This document shows positions 41,544-52,980 of a stretch of 64,000 nt of DNA, piece after piece (position 1 is the stretch's first letter; every line of letters starts with the position of its first letter). The stretch covers positions 64,001 to 128,000 of the forward strand of contig JBBHKE010001203.1 of the NCBI GenBank assembly GCA_037447655.1, given 5' to 3'. The notes under the pieces were generated by a model, which saw only the letters and a program-made list of their open reading frames with translations, was not told where the DNA came from and searched no databases. Origin of the DNA: Zygnema cylindricum. Lineage: Eukaryota > Streptophyta > Zygnematophyceae > Zygnematales > Zygnemataceae. The position numbers were made by a program, and so were the translations under genes.

Positions 41544-44500
41544 CTAGTCACTTTTCAATTTTAATCCACAGTTTTTTCTGCAATAAATCAACTTAGGGGA
41601 AGGCACTGCTTTTGTCATCATGTCTGCAATCATTTCTCTATCAGTTTTATGAACCAGTTTAATAATTTTATTTTCTACCTTCTCTCTGACAAAGCTTAGT
41701 CTAATATCCATATGCTTAGCTTTGAAGTGATGTTTCGGATTAGCTGCAATCGAGATAGCAGCTTGATTATCACAAAAAACATTTTGAGTTCCAGACTTCA
41801 TGAACCCAAGTTCTTCAAGAAGAGATTTAACCCACATTAATTCTTTGGTGGCAGCACAGGAAGCCATGTATTCAGCCTCCATAGTGGACTGAGCAACTAC
41901 TTTTTGTTGCTTGCTACTCCAACAACATGCACCGGATCCAATTTGCAACACATATCCAGTCGTACACCTCCTTAAAGGCACATCTCCATAACTGGCATCA
42001 CTCCAAGTGGTGATGTCAGTGTGCTCCCCTCCCAAATGCAACCATAATTCCCTTGTCCCCACCAGATACCTCATCACCCTTTTGGCAGCCTCCCAATCTC
42101 TCTTTCTTGGTTCATTTAGATTTCTACTAAGGACACCTACAGCTGCAGCTATATTCGGACGGGTACAGTTCATAAAATAAATTAAACTGCCTACAATCTG
42201 CCGATAAGGGATATTTTCCATAAATTTTCTTTCTATCTCGTCCATCTCATCATTAATGATGAATATTCCTCCCTCTTCACTCCCCTCACTCACTTTCTTC
42301 AAATCCATGGGAGTAGTACATCCGTTTGCTTTCTCCATTTGTAATTTTTCTAGCATATTACCGATTGCTTCTTTTTGAGTGAGTCTTATAATTCTATTCC
42401 CTCTATCTCTCTCCATCTGAATTCCCAAAATGTACTTTGCTTCGCCAAGATCTTTCATATCAAAACTGCTTCTAAGATCCCGTTTTAGTTTGTTAATTTT
42501 ATCTAAGGACTTGCTTAAGACCAACAAATCATCCACCTAAATAGCAATAAATATCACTCCATTCTCATCCTCAAATAAATATATAGAGTGATCTGAACTA
42601 ATTCTGATATACCCCAAAACGGTCTGAAATTCGTCGAGCTTTATATTCCACTGTCGCGGGGCTTGCTTAAGCCCATAGAGTGATTTTATCAGTTTGCAAA
42701 CTTTGTTTTCTTCCCCACTTTCCACGAATCCTTCCGGTTGCCTCATGTAAATTTCTTCTTCCAACTCTTCGTGCAAAAAGGCAGTTTTAATATCCATCTG
42801 GTGGATTTCCATATCCTCCGCTGCGGCTATACTTAAAAGGATTCTAACAGAAGGAAATCTAACTACAGGTGCAAAGGTTTCTTCGTAGTCTATCCCCTCT
42901 TTCTGTGTATAACCTTTTGTAACTAACCTAGCTTTGTACCTCTCAATGGTATTATCCGGGTTTAATTTAAGTTTAAACACCCACTTACATGCGATCGGTT
43001 TTCGGTCCGGTGGACAATCTACCAACTCCCATGTATTGGCTTCCATGATAGAGGCCATTTCTTCATTTATAGTTGTGATCCACCGGCTACTTTCTGGAGT
43101 GTTTATGGCCTCTAAGTATGTTTGAGGTTCATCTGGGTGAGACATCTTTGTGAGTTGGTTATTTACTTGTCTTTCTTGAAGTCGTTTACTACTTCTTCTT
43201 CCCCCTTCAAAATCGGATGCCGGTATGGAAGGCATCCTTGGGGTTCGTTTTGGGAAATTTTCAGCTTCCCTATCTTCCAATTCCGGTGTCTCATCAAGTT
43301 CCTCATCGGTTTCCACTTCGTATTGTGGCGTTGCCTCGGATGTTGTCCTTTCCTCCTTCTCCTTTGGTAGATTTGCAGATTTTTCTTTTTCTCCCTCTTC
43401 CTTCTCTTCATTTTCAAAGTCAAAGTCAGAAAACTGATCCGTTTCAAATCTGATTTTGACTTCCTTATTATATTTGAATGGATCAATGGACTTCTCTTTA
43501 TTCATCACCACTATGTGTTTTACCAAAATTATATCTCTCTTTTTCAAGTCATACACTCGGTATCCTTTTGTGCTCTCATCATATCCTACAAGATATCCTG
43601 GTTTCCCTCTTCCCTCTAACTTCCATTTAATCTTATCGGAATCCAAACTGTAGACTTGACTTCCGAACACTCTCAAACTAGACAAATCAGGCTTTCTTCC
43701 TGTCCACCTCTCATACGGAGTTTCCTCCTTATTTGCTGAAGTTAGGACTCTATTTTTGATGAAATTAGCATAGTTCATAGACTCAGCCCAAAACTGCAGC
43801 CCTATCCTCTTATCACTTAACATACTTCTGGACATATCTCCTAAAGTTCTATTCACTCTTTCTGCTACTCCATTTTGGTCCGGATTATAGGGAACAGTTT
43901 TCTCATGATGAATTCCTTCTTCTTTAAGATATTCTTCAAAATCCCTTGAGGTCTATTCTTTCCCATTATCACTTCTTATCTCTTTTATTGAGGTTTCATG
44001 TAGCTTTTCACTCCATACTTTATACTCTTTGAAACATCTTAATACCTCTGACTTATGTCTGAGAAAGTATACCTTCGTGTATCTAGACCAATCATCTGTG
44101 ATAGTTAACATCCATCTTTTCCCCCCATGTGAGGCATACCTAGCAGGTCCCCAAACATCAGTGTGAACTAGATCTAATACTTTCTCTCTCCTAAATGTGG
44201 TTGCCTTTGGAAATGGAAGTCTATGAATCTTCCCTTGGGCACATCCACTACAATCATCAAAGGTCTCATCATCTTCAAAAGTAATACCCTCTACTATTCC
44301 CTTTTTCTTCATTTTCTTTAATCTATCTAGATGCACATGCCCCAACCTTTTATGCCAAAGCATCATCTCACTTGCACACGAGTAGAGAACACTCTTTTTT
44401 CATTGCAAAGTACAATTCTGAACATTCTTTGACTGCCCTTCTCAGCTATGAAATAAACCTCATTATCAAAGCTTGCTGTGAAGATTCCTTTCCTAGTTCC

Positions 44501-45982
44501 TGTTTCAAACTCCTTTTCATCTAGGACAGCTGTTGAGACTAGGTTCTTGCTAAGTTGTGGAATGTAAAGAACGTCTGAAAGTGTTACAATTGAGGCCTTT
44601 CCATCAACTAGAACCTTCAAGTCAACAGTTCCAACAAGACTTGTGGTGTCTACTCTACCATCTCCGTACTCTATCTCAACTGTTGGGATCTTTCTCAGTT
44701 TAGTGAACCACCGCTTATCTTTGCACATATGCATTGAAGCCCCTGAGTCTATGATCCACCCATCCTCGGGTGGATCCCTCTTACCTCCAAAAGCACACTT
44801 TTGTCTCCGTGGAATGTCGACATGCTTTTCAGTGTTTTTCGGATTAAGAAGAAGCTCCTCAAGCTCCTCTTCAGGTTCAGTTTTTTCTTCCACTTCCTCA
44901 TCAAGAAATTGAGTCAGGAAAGCCTTTTTCTTTCCTCTGTCCTTTGAGGTTCCTTGACCATCTTTCAGTCGAAGATCTGCAAGTCTGACACAATCTGCCA
45001 TATAGTGTCCCGGTTTCTTGCAGAAGTGACATAATCCTCCTCGAGAAGTTCCTCTCCCCTGTCTATCAAATCTGCCACCTCCTTGTCCTCTTCCACCAAA
45101 GTTTCGATAAGGATCTTTCCCTCTCTCCTCATCACGCTTCCGCCAATCAGCTCCTGCAGATAATGCTTGAACACTTGGACTCCCTCTCCTAAGCTCTATG
45201 GTGCTTTCTTTCACTAAAATCATTCCCACAGTGTCATCCCAATTCCAATTGCTATCTCCTATGTCCTGCAATCGGTTAATGATATTCTCATACTCTTCAG
45301 GTAGTTTCATCATTAATGTGTTCACTCTTTGTCTCTCAGACCATGAGTTACCTGCACTCTCTAACTCTCCAAATAATGCTCCTAAATCATTGCAATAATT
45401 ATCCATACTTCCTCCCTTATAAGTATAAGCTGCAATCTTATTTTCTGCCAACTGTTGCTGCTGCAATGATCCACTCTTATATTTGTTAACTTGTGATATC
45501 CAAATCTGAGATGAAGATTTGACATGCATAAGAGGAATGGCAATCCCCTTTGCTACACTTTTAAGAATTAAGAGCTTAACAACCTTGTCTTTGTAGTTCC
45601 ACTTTTCATATTCTGATCTTTCAGTCTGAACCCTTGTCGTTGTTGTTGGTGGTGCTGCTGCCGGAATCGCCTTCGGCAATGGTGTTACTTGAGTTGCAAC
45701 TCCTTCCTTTTCTACTTCCACGACAATCTCTTCTCCTTCCTCATCTTCATCCTCGGTGATGGTGGCAGCTGTTCTACCAACTGTAGAGGCGGAGGTGCCA
45801 GAAAAACGTGTCACTCCAAACCCAGGTGGAGGTGGGCATCGAATTTGTCCAGACACTATGCCCCATAAATGCTTCTCAAATAGTTCTCCCTCCATCATCA
45901 TTTCCCAATAAAGAAAGTCTGATCCATCAAATATGGGCACCCTAGAGGGTGGGCCCATAACCTGAAATTCTGTGGTCTCCAT
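41544..45982 (-). pseudogene. Copia D gag-pol, near intact
   Basis: The ATG at 45982 (METTEFQ) is inside the LTR. Gag-protease runs to 44363: gag core, CCHC knuckle CHFCKKPGHYMADC (about 45030-44989) and protease WIIDSGASMHMC (about 44764-44730). One lesion in an A-run near 44395 moves the rest to the -1 frame: pre-integrase WHKRLGHVHLDR, integrase, TAG at 43953, linker, RT (IKSLYGLKQAPRQWN) and RNase H (KHHFKAKHMDIRLSFVREKV), ending at 41544. A second TAG (42537-42539) replaces the Tyr codon of the RT YVDD motif. Only three lesions in about 1,480 codons make it one of the younger elements here. The product is a copia polyprotein. Confidence 0.92.
45948..45962 (-). other. Half-tRNA primer-binding site of copia D
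   Basis: GGTTATGGGCCCACC lies directly after the LTR end and is, from memory, complementary to 15 nt around the CAU anticodon of plant initiator tRNA-Met. This is the half-tRNA priming arrangement known from Drosophila copia. It lies within the gag frame (Val-Met-Gly-Pro-Pro). Confidence 0.7.
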
Positions 45983-46853
45983 TGACCCACAGAATGAGCA
46001 GCCTATGTAAAGCCTCTAGGATAATATTTGCCCCTTCTACTTTCCCGCTGAATAAACGCCGCCCAGGCACACAAATATTCTGACCACTCTCACCCTTGTG
46101 AGGACAAGACTCCCCTGAGTCAAACGCAAAAAGAATCACTGAATTTGCTCACCCGAGCAGTAAGTTATGGCTGGTCAAAGATGACCTTTATAGTTACAAG
46201 CTCTCTTAGAGAGAGAGGTACCTAAATATTACTAAGTCTCGGTCTGCCTACTCACGACTACCTACTATTAGACCCTAGTCCAATAGGAACACTATAAAGT
46301 ACAAGAAGGTACAATGGGCGATGTACTTATTGTACAACTATTTTACGACAAGGTCTACAAGGTGACACCTGTCATATCGGAAGCCATGGTTCCTCCTCCC
46401 ATCTTCTCCGGTATCAAATAATGTGGCGCCACGTGGCACCGCGTGACGCTATATCCGTATGCCGCCGAAAATCTCACTTTGCGTGGCGGCTATAATGCCG
46501 GCCGTCCGATCAAAACATATTTTACACGGTTCAGATTCGCGTACATGCAGAAATTGCTCATTTTGGTAAGTCTGCTGTTAATTAGCTGTTTTGTTAATGC
46601 TTATATATTTATGAAACCCGTCACGTGTATCGTTTCGTAACGCCTTAATGGTTAAGGCGTTAGGCTATAAAGAATCTAGAGGTCACAGGTTCAAACCTAG
46701 ACCTAGGCATCGTTTTAGCCAAAATACCCTTAACTGCAAAAACTGCCACTTTCTAAATATGGCGGCAGCCATGGGGCGCACTTGATCCTTACTCTCTTTC
46801 TTTAAAACAAAACTAAAATAGGGAAGTGAACTATTAATTACCTCTTTTCAACA
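45963..46853 (-). repeat. 5' LTR of copia D
   Basis: Read on the minus strand it runs from TGTTGAAAAGAGG to CACAGAATTTCA. It contains the hAT empty site (46720-46727), the tRNA-like segment, a GGCAGCCATGGGGC-type box near 46765, a TATA-like element and the first seven gag codons. Confidence 0.9.
46183..46195 (-). promoter_or_regulatory. TATA-like element in D LTR
   Basis: AACTATAAAGGTC on the minus strand, about 220 bp before the LTR end, is the best TATA candidate in this LTR and is conserved in the 3' LTR at about 39957-39970. Initiation here would leave the gag start inside the transcribed R-U5 part. This is by position and motif only. Confidence 0.4.
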
Positions 46854-46858
46854 AAGCA

Positions 46859-49800
46859 GGAGTTGGTGCAGAGAGTGGCTTGGTCAGATCGACCCCGGGT
46901 GGATAAACTAATGGGAGGGGTGGTGGAGATTCTAAGCAACTCTTCAGAGAGTGATTCCTCACAGTCCTTGCAGGAAAGGCCTAGGAGGGCTCCTCCTTCT
47001 CGCCCTCCTCCATCTTCTTTCCAAGACACTGCAGCAAGCCAATCGTTCCGAGTGCGCCCTGCTTCGAGGTCTCGTAGGGGAGCAGGTGGCAGCGAGAGTA
47101 GGGCTCCAGAGCCGGTGAGGGGGAAGAAGTTTGACCACAGGGATAGTAAGGGTAGATTTGCACCTCTTCCCAAGGAAGAATCTTCCCCAACGCCGGCGCC
47201 AGTCTCCACCGAGAGATCTTCCCCTATGGCACACGGTGTTCGCCCTGACGGAGGGTTCTGGCAACCCGAACACACTGACCTAGAGGTTCCGGAACAAAAC
47301 CAGAAGAGTTGTCCGAGGGATTGTGGAGAGCCAGGCCTACAGATCCAAAAATTCTAGGAGCAGGGATAGCTGATCTGACCGGAGTAGTGGAAAGGGCTAA
47401 GGAACTAGTGGAAATTTTGAAATCTCAGGGCCAGGCTACGGCGGGGGCTGGACCCGTCACAGTAGATTGGGAGGCTTTGGAGGAAGAATGGAGAAAGTTG
47501 TGGGAGCATGAATTGAACCTCATCCGAGAAGCTCGGCGGAGGTCAAGTGGGATCCTTAATGGGCGGATTCCTTCAACACCAGTAGCGGAACATCCGTCCG
47601 GAGCTCAACCCCAGGCTCCTTCCTCGGAGACTGGTCAGGAACCTCCTCTTCAGCGGGAAGAGGGGGCAGACACAAGACCTAATATTGGGGGTTTGGGTGC
47701 ACATTCAGCGTCTGAAATCGCAGCGGCTCCACGGGAAGAGCCTACTTTTGTTTCGGTGGAGGTTTCTGCAGTTGTTGAGGCCCTAGTGGAGTTACGACCG
47801 GACCAAAGAATTCAAATACCCTTGAAACCATCTACACCTCCTTTGCCTCTACCCAGACTGTCCCCTGATCCTCCTCCTTTCCCTCCTCATCCTCCTACCT
47901 CTCACTCCCAGGATCCGACAGCTGAACCGCGGGACAATCCCATCTCCTTTCCCTCACCTTCCGTTTCCTTTACTGGAGCAGACCATGGGTCACCAGGTCC
48001 GCTGAATTTACCCTACAAGTCAGACCTCTACTCTCCTCCTCACCGGCGTTCCCCATCCTCCAGTTCAGAACTCCTCCTCCTGAAACCTCCCAAAGACGGC
48101 CCCAGAAACAGACCCCTTTCCGGAGACGAACTCCTTCTCCTCAGAAGTGGCCTTAGTCGTCTCCTTCTCCATCCCTGCCTAGAGATCAACCTTTGAACAA
48201 ACCTCAGATCCACATCCGTTCAGAGGAGACAGTTCTTAAGGACGAAAGGTATTCCCGTGGATATCTAGGAGTGGACGAAGGGGAGTGGGCCCTTATTTCT
48301 ACTAAACCAGGCCAGACAAGTCTTCAGACGCAGATACCCTCTGCACCCAGGGGGCCAGGAGTTCTCCCCGAGAGGAATAACCTTCCTATAGCCATCCTTT
48401 CAGGGGTAAGTACTTCCTCTGCGGGAGGAGTATCCACACCTCGCAGAGCAGCACCTCCTATCGGAGGAGAAGGCGGTTCCATTCCTCAAGAAGAGGACAA
48501 AGGGGTCACTTCGCCGGCACAGTTCGTCAGTCCCACCGGCCTTTCCTTTTCTCAGTTCACCCTATCAGCGGAAGAAGAGAAAGAAATGGGGGATAAATGA
48601 ATATTTACAGCGGACAGCTCAGGGATCGCTTTCTCGGATTTCGAGTTGTTGTGGAAATCCTTCACCCAATCAGAAATCAATAAGTATAGGGGAGGAGCAG
48701 TGCCGAATGACTTCGAGACGACCCTCTTTCCCCTGATGATCAACTACCTCTTTGGAGGGGCGTTGGCAGACTATAAGGAGCGTCAACTTTTTTTAATGGC
48801 TCCTAGCATCAAGATATCTGATCCCACACTTGATGCGGCCGTTTTTCAAGCGGAGGCTGACTTGGCTACAGCGGCGCCCACCTTTGTGACAGCCACATTC
48901 ACCGATGATATGAAACTGCAGGCCCAAGGAAGGGCCTATGTTAACCAGCTGCAAGCTATTTAGGCAGCTCGGGCAGCAACACGCATGGTGGCCAATCCCA
49001 CCCCTTGTACCACCCATCACAATATCTGGCGACTTCTCTACACCGAGAGGAACGAATCGGCCATCAAGGAATTCACGGAATTCCAATGCTTGAAGAGCGA
49101 GACACCCCAAACTCTCTTCAACCGTCTATCAAGCCTTTGCCAGAAAACTAAGTTGTCGACCATTGATCTTCCTGCAATGGCCACGAAGTATTTCATTGCT
49201 GTCCGTAATTCCTTCGGACCGACAAGGCAGACTGCTTTGGATAACTGAATTGCAGGACAAGCAATCCAAGACATAAATCCCTCGGCCAAGGACATATCCC
49301 TGGTGGCCATGAAGTTATACGACCACTTTGTTCACAGTGAGGCTAGGGAAAAGGCTGTGACTGGCAACGCAAGAGCAAATTTTGCAGGATTCGCCGGGGA
49401 AACTTCCTTAAGTGGGGAAGAACAAGTGGAACTCCAAGCTTTGCGGAAGGTTAAAGGGAAGCAAGCTGTGGACAGCGGGCCCAAACATGTAATGGGGGCA
49501 GACGATCGTGTAATTCTGTACAATTGCCTAAATTGTCAACAACCAGGACATGGATGGAAACGCTGCAGCAGGAAACTCAAACCGGAGCTAGCCCTTAAGC
49601 TAAAAGAATGAGATGTAGAGCGTTCAGAAAGGAGCCAGAAGCAGCATGAAAAACGGCTCAAAGGAGCTGGGGGGGGGGAGAGAACACCGGTCACGAGAAA
49701 CAATTATCGACCCACTCCTCGAAGCGAAACTTCAAAAATGTCCTAGTCCCAACTGCGGCAAATCAAACTGTCAAAGTTTGACGATGCTCAAATCTACAAC

Positions 49801-50615
49801 GAGATTCGGAGCAAGTATACCACCGAGTGTCACAAATGCGAGGCTTGTCGTTTTATGGGGCACAAGGAGGGGCAATGTTTTCGGAAGAACAAGATCCCGA
49901 AGGAAATGATGCAATTTGCTCTGTTCACGCGAGGAGGAGAGACTACCGTTAACCCTCTTCCCCTACAACTCCTTTACCCTTGGGAGCGCCGAGTGCTGCC
50001 TACAACAGTGACACCAGAACAATTAACGACTGCTCCAGCAAGACTTACACCGGAGATAATAATCCAACAGAAGAGTCAGTAGATGGCTGCCATGGCTGCA
50101 GAATTGGCTGCTCTTCGTTTGGGATCGACTTACCAGCCTGCTCCTCTTACGCCAGCGCAACGACTCCAACGACAGAAGCAAGAGTTACTACAAAAGCTAG
50201 CGGAGTTTGAGCTTCAAAGCACATCGGGTGCTAACGAAAATGATATGATGGGCTGGGATTTGGAACCCCCAAATGCCCACCATGCTAGCAGTTTACTTCA
50301 CGGAGCGTGGAATGTGGGAGTGGGAGATGGTCGTAGACAACTCCGCTCTTCAACCTCTGATCAGAGGAGAGAGCGGCAGAAAATGAACAAGAAGGACCAC
50401 AACCGGAAGGCCACCGGGCCTTTATCTTTCACGCCCCAGGCAGTAGTGCTGAACAGTGACACAGGTCTTCAAATCAAGCCCACCCAACCTCCTTCCCTCC
50501 TCCTAAGCCTAAACTGCCTCCCGGTTTCGAAAATTACAAGAGCGAGAAACTACAGCAGGAGAAGGAATCACTGGAAGAGGACAAACAGAGCACTCAGGAT
50601 TGGTTTGAGCAGTTC
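46859..50615 (+). pseudogene. GY-M copy 2 gag, main part
   Basis: It continues gag after copia D (ELVQRVAWSDRPRVDK). Order as in copy 1: a proline-rich half, capsid-like part (WKSFTQSEINKYRGGAVPND, NESAIKEFTEFQCLKS), knuckle 1 CLNCQQPGHGWKRC (about 49522-49563) and knuckle 2 CEACRFMGHKEGQC (about 49839-49880). A frame change near 47300 is followed by another near 48190. From there to about 50500 one frame carries stops at 48598, 48961, 49246, 49609, 49744 and 50080, then shifts once more before the protease. With ten G in the homopolymer near 49670 the two knuckles are in frame. Confidence 0.85.
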
Positions 50616-51518
50616 ATGGTCGAACGTCCGGACAAGGAGGCACCCAAAACTCCACCAATGCCCAATTCCGTTTCTGAAAGTGATTATAAGGAGGGGAACG
50701 AAAAGGATCGGGAGCCAGATTCGCCTGCTTCATCCTCGAGAGCACCACTCCCTTCCTCAAAGCCTGCGGTCATGCTAGTCCAGCACCTTATGCCATATGC
50801 CTTGACTCATGTTAAGACCCTCGCATCCTCCCATAATCTGCGCGAAGATATCCTCATTCAGGCATTGGGAGAAGAAATTCATTGTGGCAAGGACAAAGTC
50901 AACCGGGCAACACCACCCACGACGGTATATTCGTCAGCAGAGCCTAAAACCCCTATGGTGGATAGGGACTACAAAACCTTGTCTGTAGCGCTCATTCTGA
51001 ATCGGACGAGCAACTTTAAGCTTAATGGGTACGGCGGGTACCAAGATGCTGTGGTTGACAGCGCAGCACTTCCAAACCTTATCACCACTTCCGCATTGCA
51101 GAAAATGTCGGGTGAACTCAGACCCCAAATCTGCCCAAGTAACATCTGCTTAAGCATGGTCAGCAGCGGCAATCAGCCCGTCCATGGAATCATCAAAGCC
51201 ATGAACATTGAATTCTCCGATGATGCTGGACAGAAGGTGAAAATTGAACTTCATTTCTTAGTGGTAGAAGGGAATCAGTTTGAAATCCTGTTGGGAATGG
51301 CTACTTGGACTCGGATGAATATGAGTTTAAGTGTTTGGAAAGAGCAATGTACAGTTCGGGACCCCGGAAATCCCGAAGGCACCAAAGTTGTGGTTCCTTT
51401 GGATTTATGGACCCGGGGGAAGACCAATGTTCCTGTGTCTGGCTGTTACCCAGTGTATTCCACATCCTCTCCGGCGGAGTTCTTAGACAGTTCAATAGAT
51501 ATCGCAGGAGACATCTAG
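50616..51518 (+). pseudogene. GY-M copy 2 protease, active site altered
   Basis: An open frame of 300 codons aligned to copy 1 throughout. The catalytic triad reads Asp-Ser-Ala (51057-51065, AVVDSAALPNLIT) in place of Asp-Thr-Gly, so it should be inactive or nearly so. It ends at the same TAG-CAA-TTC as copy 1 (51516-51524). Confidence 0.85.
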
Positions 51519-52980
51519 CAATTCCTGATTTCTAAGCGGTGGGAAGGGGAATACACAAATAGATTATTGCAGGTAACAAAACTCCAGCAAAGAGTAGATC
51601 AGGCATTCTCAGCCTAATTATTATTACCGAAAACAGATTCGACCACCCTGTCAGATGTTTTCCCAACCAAGACTGGTAACAAGGAAATCAATCGACAAGT
51701 GGTGTCATTGACGGTCCCCGACACCAAACTTCGGATTTTATCTTTATTTTCAAGAATAAATTCCGATATGGAAGCAGTTTTGAAAGCAAGATATCGGGTG
51801 GAGTCATATACAGCAGTGGAGATTTCACCGGAAGCACGGGTTGTCAACGAACATCGCCTTCATCAGCTGCACCACCTATATCCTCAACAACTTCACGTGT
51901 GTTCCATTTCCATTGCTCACCAGAGTCTTCCCCTGAATGTGGATAACATTATGGCACCCCATTTAGCAAATCTGGGCAGAATTGATCTGGTTGTGGCAGG
52001 ATGGCCTTGTCAGGGATACTCCCTCGCACGACAAGGAAAAGGGCATCAAGACCGCAGGAGTAGCACCTTCTACCAAATGATTACAGTAATATCGTGGATT
52101 CAGCAGCTCCAGGACACACCAGTGGGGTACATCCTGGAGAACCTCCACCCGGGGGATGATAAACGAATACAGGTTGTAGACACCGGGAAACAAGTAACCC
52201 GGACTTTGGGAGCTCCTTTCGTTTTTGACGCTGCACAGATGGGATCTCGAGCACACAGAATCAGGCATATTGGACCAATATGATCCCGCTTCCGGTACTC
52301 CGGCAACTGTTGAATAAACAGACCCCAAACCCTCAGACTTCAGTACAGCAAATACTTGGAGAAGGGAGACTAGCCACACCTGTAACCAAACCGGATCGTC
52401 CTCCTTTCTTCCAATGCAACACACCCATAACTCCTCGCCGAGCCCTCCCCATATTGGTCTCTTTTCCTCACAGTCGTGCCTACAGAAAAGGAGCAGCTGG
52501 GATGATTTTTGACAGCAAGGACAGAATTTAGACAACATCGACAATTTCGAAACGAGAACAAGCCATGGGATTCCATCCGGGAACCACGGCTGCACCAGGT
52601 ATTTCGGACCTACAAAGGTGCGGCCTAATCGGGCAAAGCATGGATTTGAATGCCATTACATGGGTTACAAAACACCCTCTTGCATATTCTAGTCTCCATT
52701 CTCCAAATTCCCGCAAAAGTTACCTTCAAGCTCCAAAACTGTTGTCAATGCAAGCCACTTTGAAGGTTGAGGGGGGGAGACAGAGGAGAAAAATTCTACA
52801 CCCAGGAGTTCTTTCACTGGGGGGGGGAACGGTAGTTCTGAAAGGGACGGCTTAGCAAAAGTTGTCAGCAGTAAAGTATTATCCGAAGGAGTAGAGGCGG
52901 ATCCACCGGTTGGGCTAGAATTCGACATCAATATCTGGGGGAGACCACCGGAAGCCTGGGCCGCAGTTGAGACGGGAAAG
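51519..52980 (+). pseudogene. GY-M copy 2 DNA methyltransferase, frameshifted
   Basis: In frame after the protease TAG, with a TAA at 51615, the methyltransferase reads through motif I (ILSLFSRINSDMEAVLKAR; Gly of FSG is Arg), IV GWPCQGYS intact, VI YILENLHP and VIII QMGSRAHRIR. A one-base deletion near 52263 shifts the frame. The C-terminal part (QAMGFHPGTTAAPG, LIGQSMDLNAITW) is at 52565-52855 after a TAG near 52529. From 52891 the tail (GLEFDINIWGRPPEAW) runs unbroken into RT at 52981, showing that methyltransferase and RT were one polyprotein. Confidence 0.88.

Larger units (their letters stand above)
39738..46853 (-). mobile_element. Copia D, full-length insertion, TSD AAGCA
   Basis: A complete minus-strand Ty1/copia element inserted in gag of GY-M copy 2, with perfect 5-bp duplications at 39733-39737 and 46854-46858. 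The 5' LTR is 45963-46853 (891 bp). The 3' LTR is 39738-41530, 890 bp once the hAT insertion and its 8-bp duplication are removed. About 16-17 differences between the LTRs give near 1.9 percent. The polypurine tract TTAAGGGGAG abuts the 3' LTR (41531-41540). This copy fixes the LTR limits for the related families here. Confidence 0.9.

Noticed and set aside
44363-44400. Programmed -1 frameshift between protease and integrase in copia D
   Set aside because: The zero-frame codons GAA-AAA-AGA do not form a standard slippery heptamer, and E1 crosses the same region (18840-18900) without a frame change.
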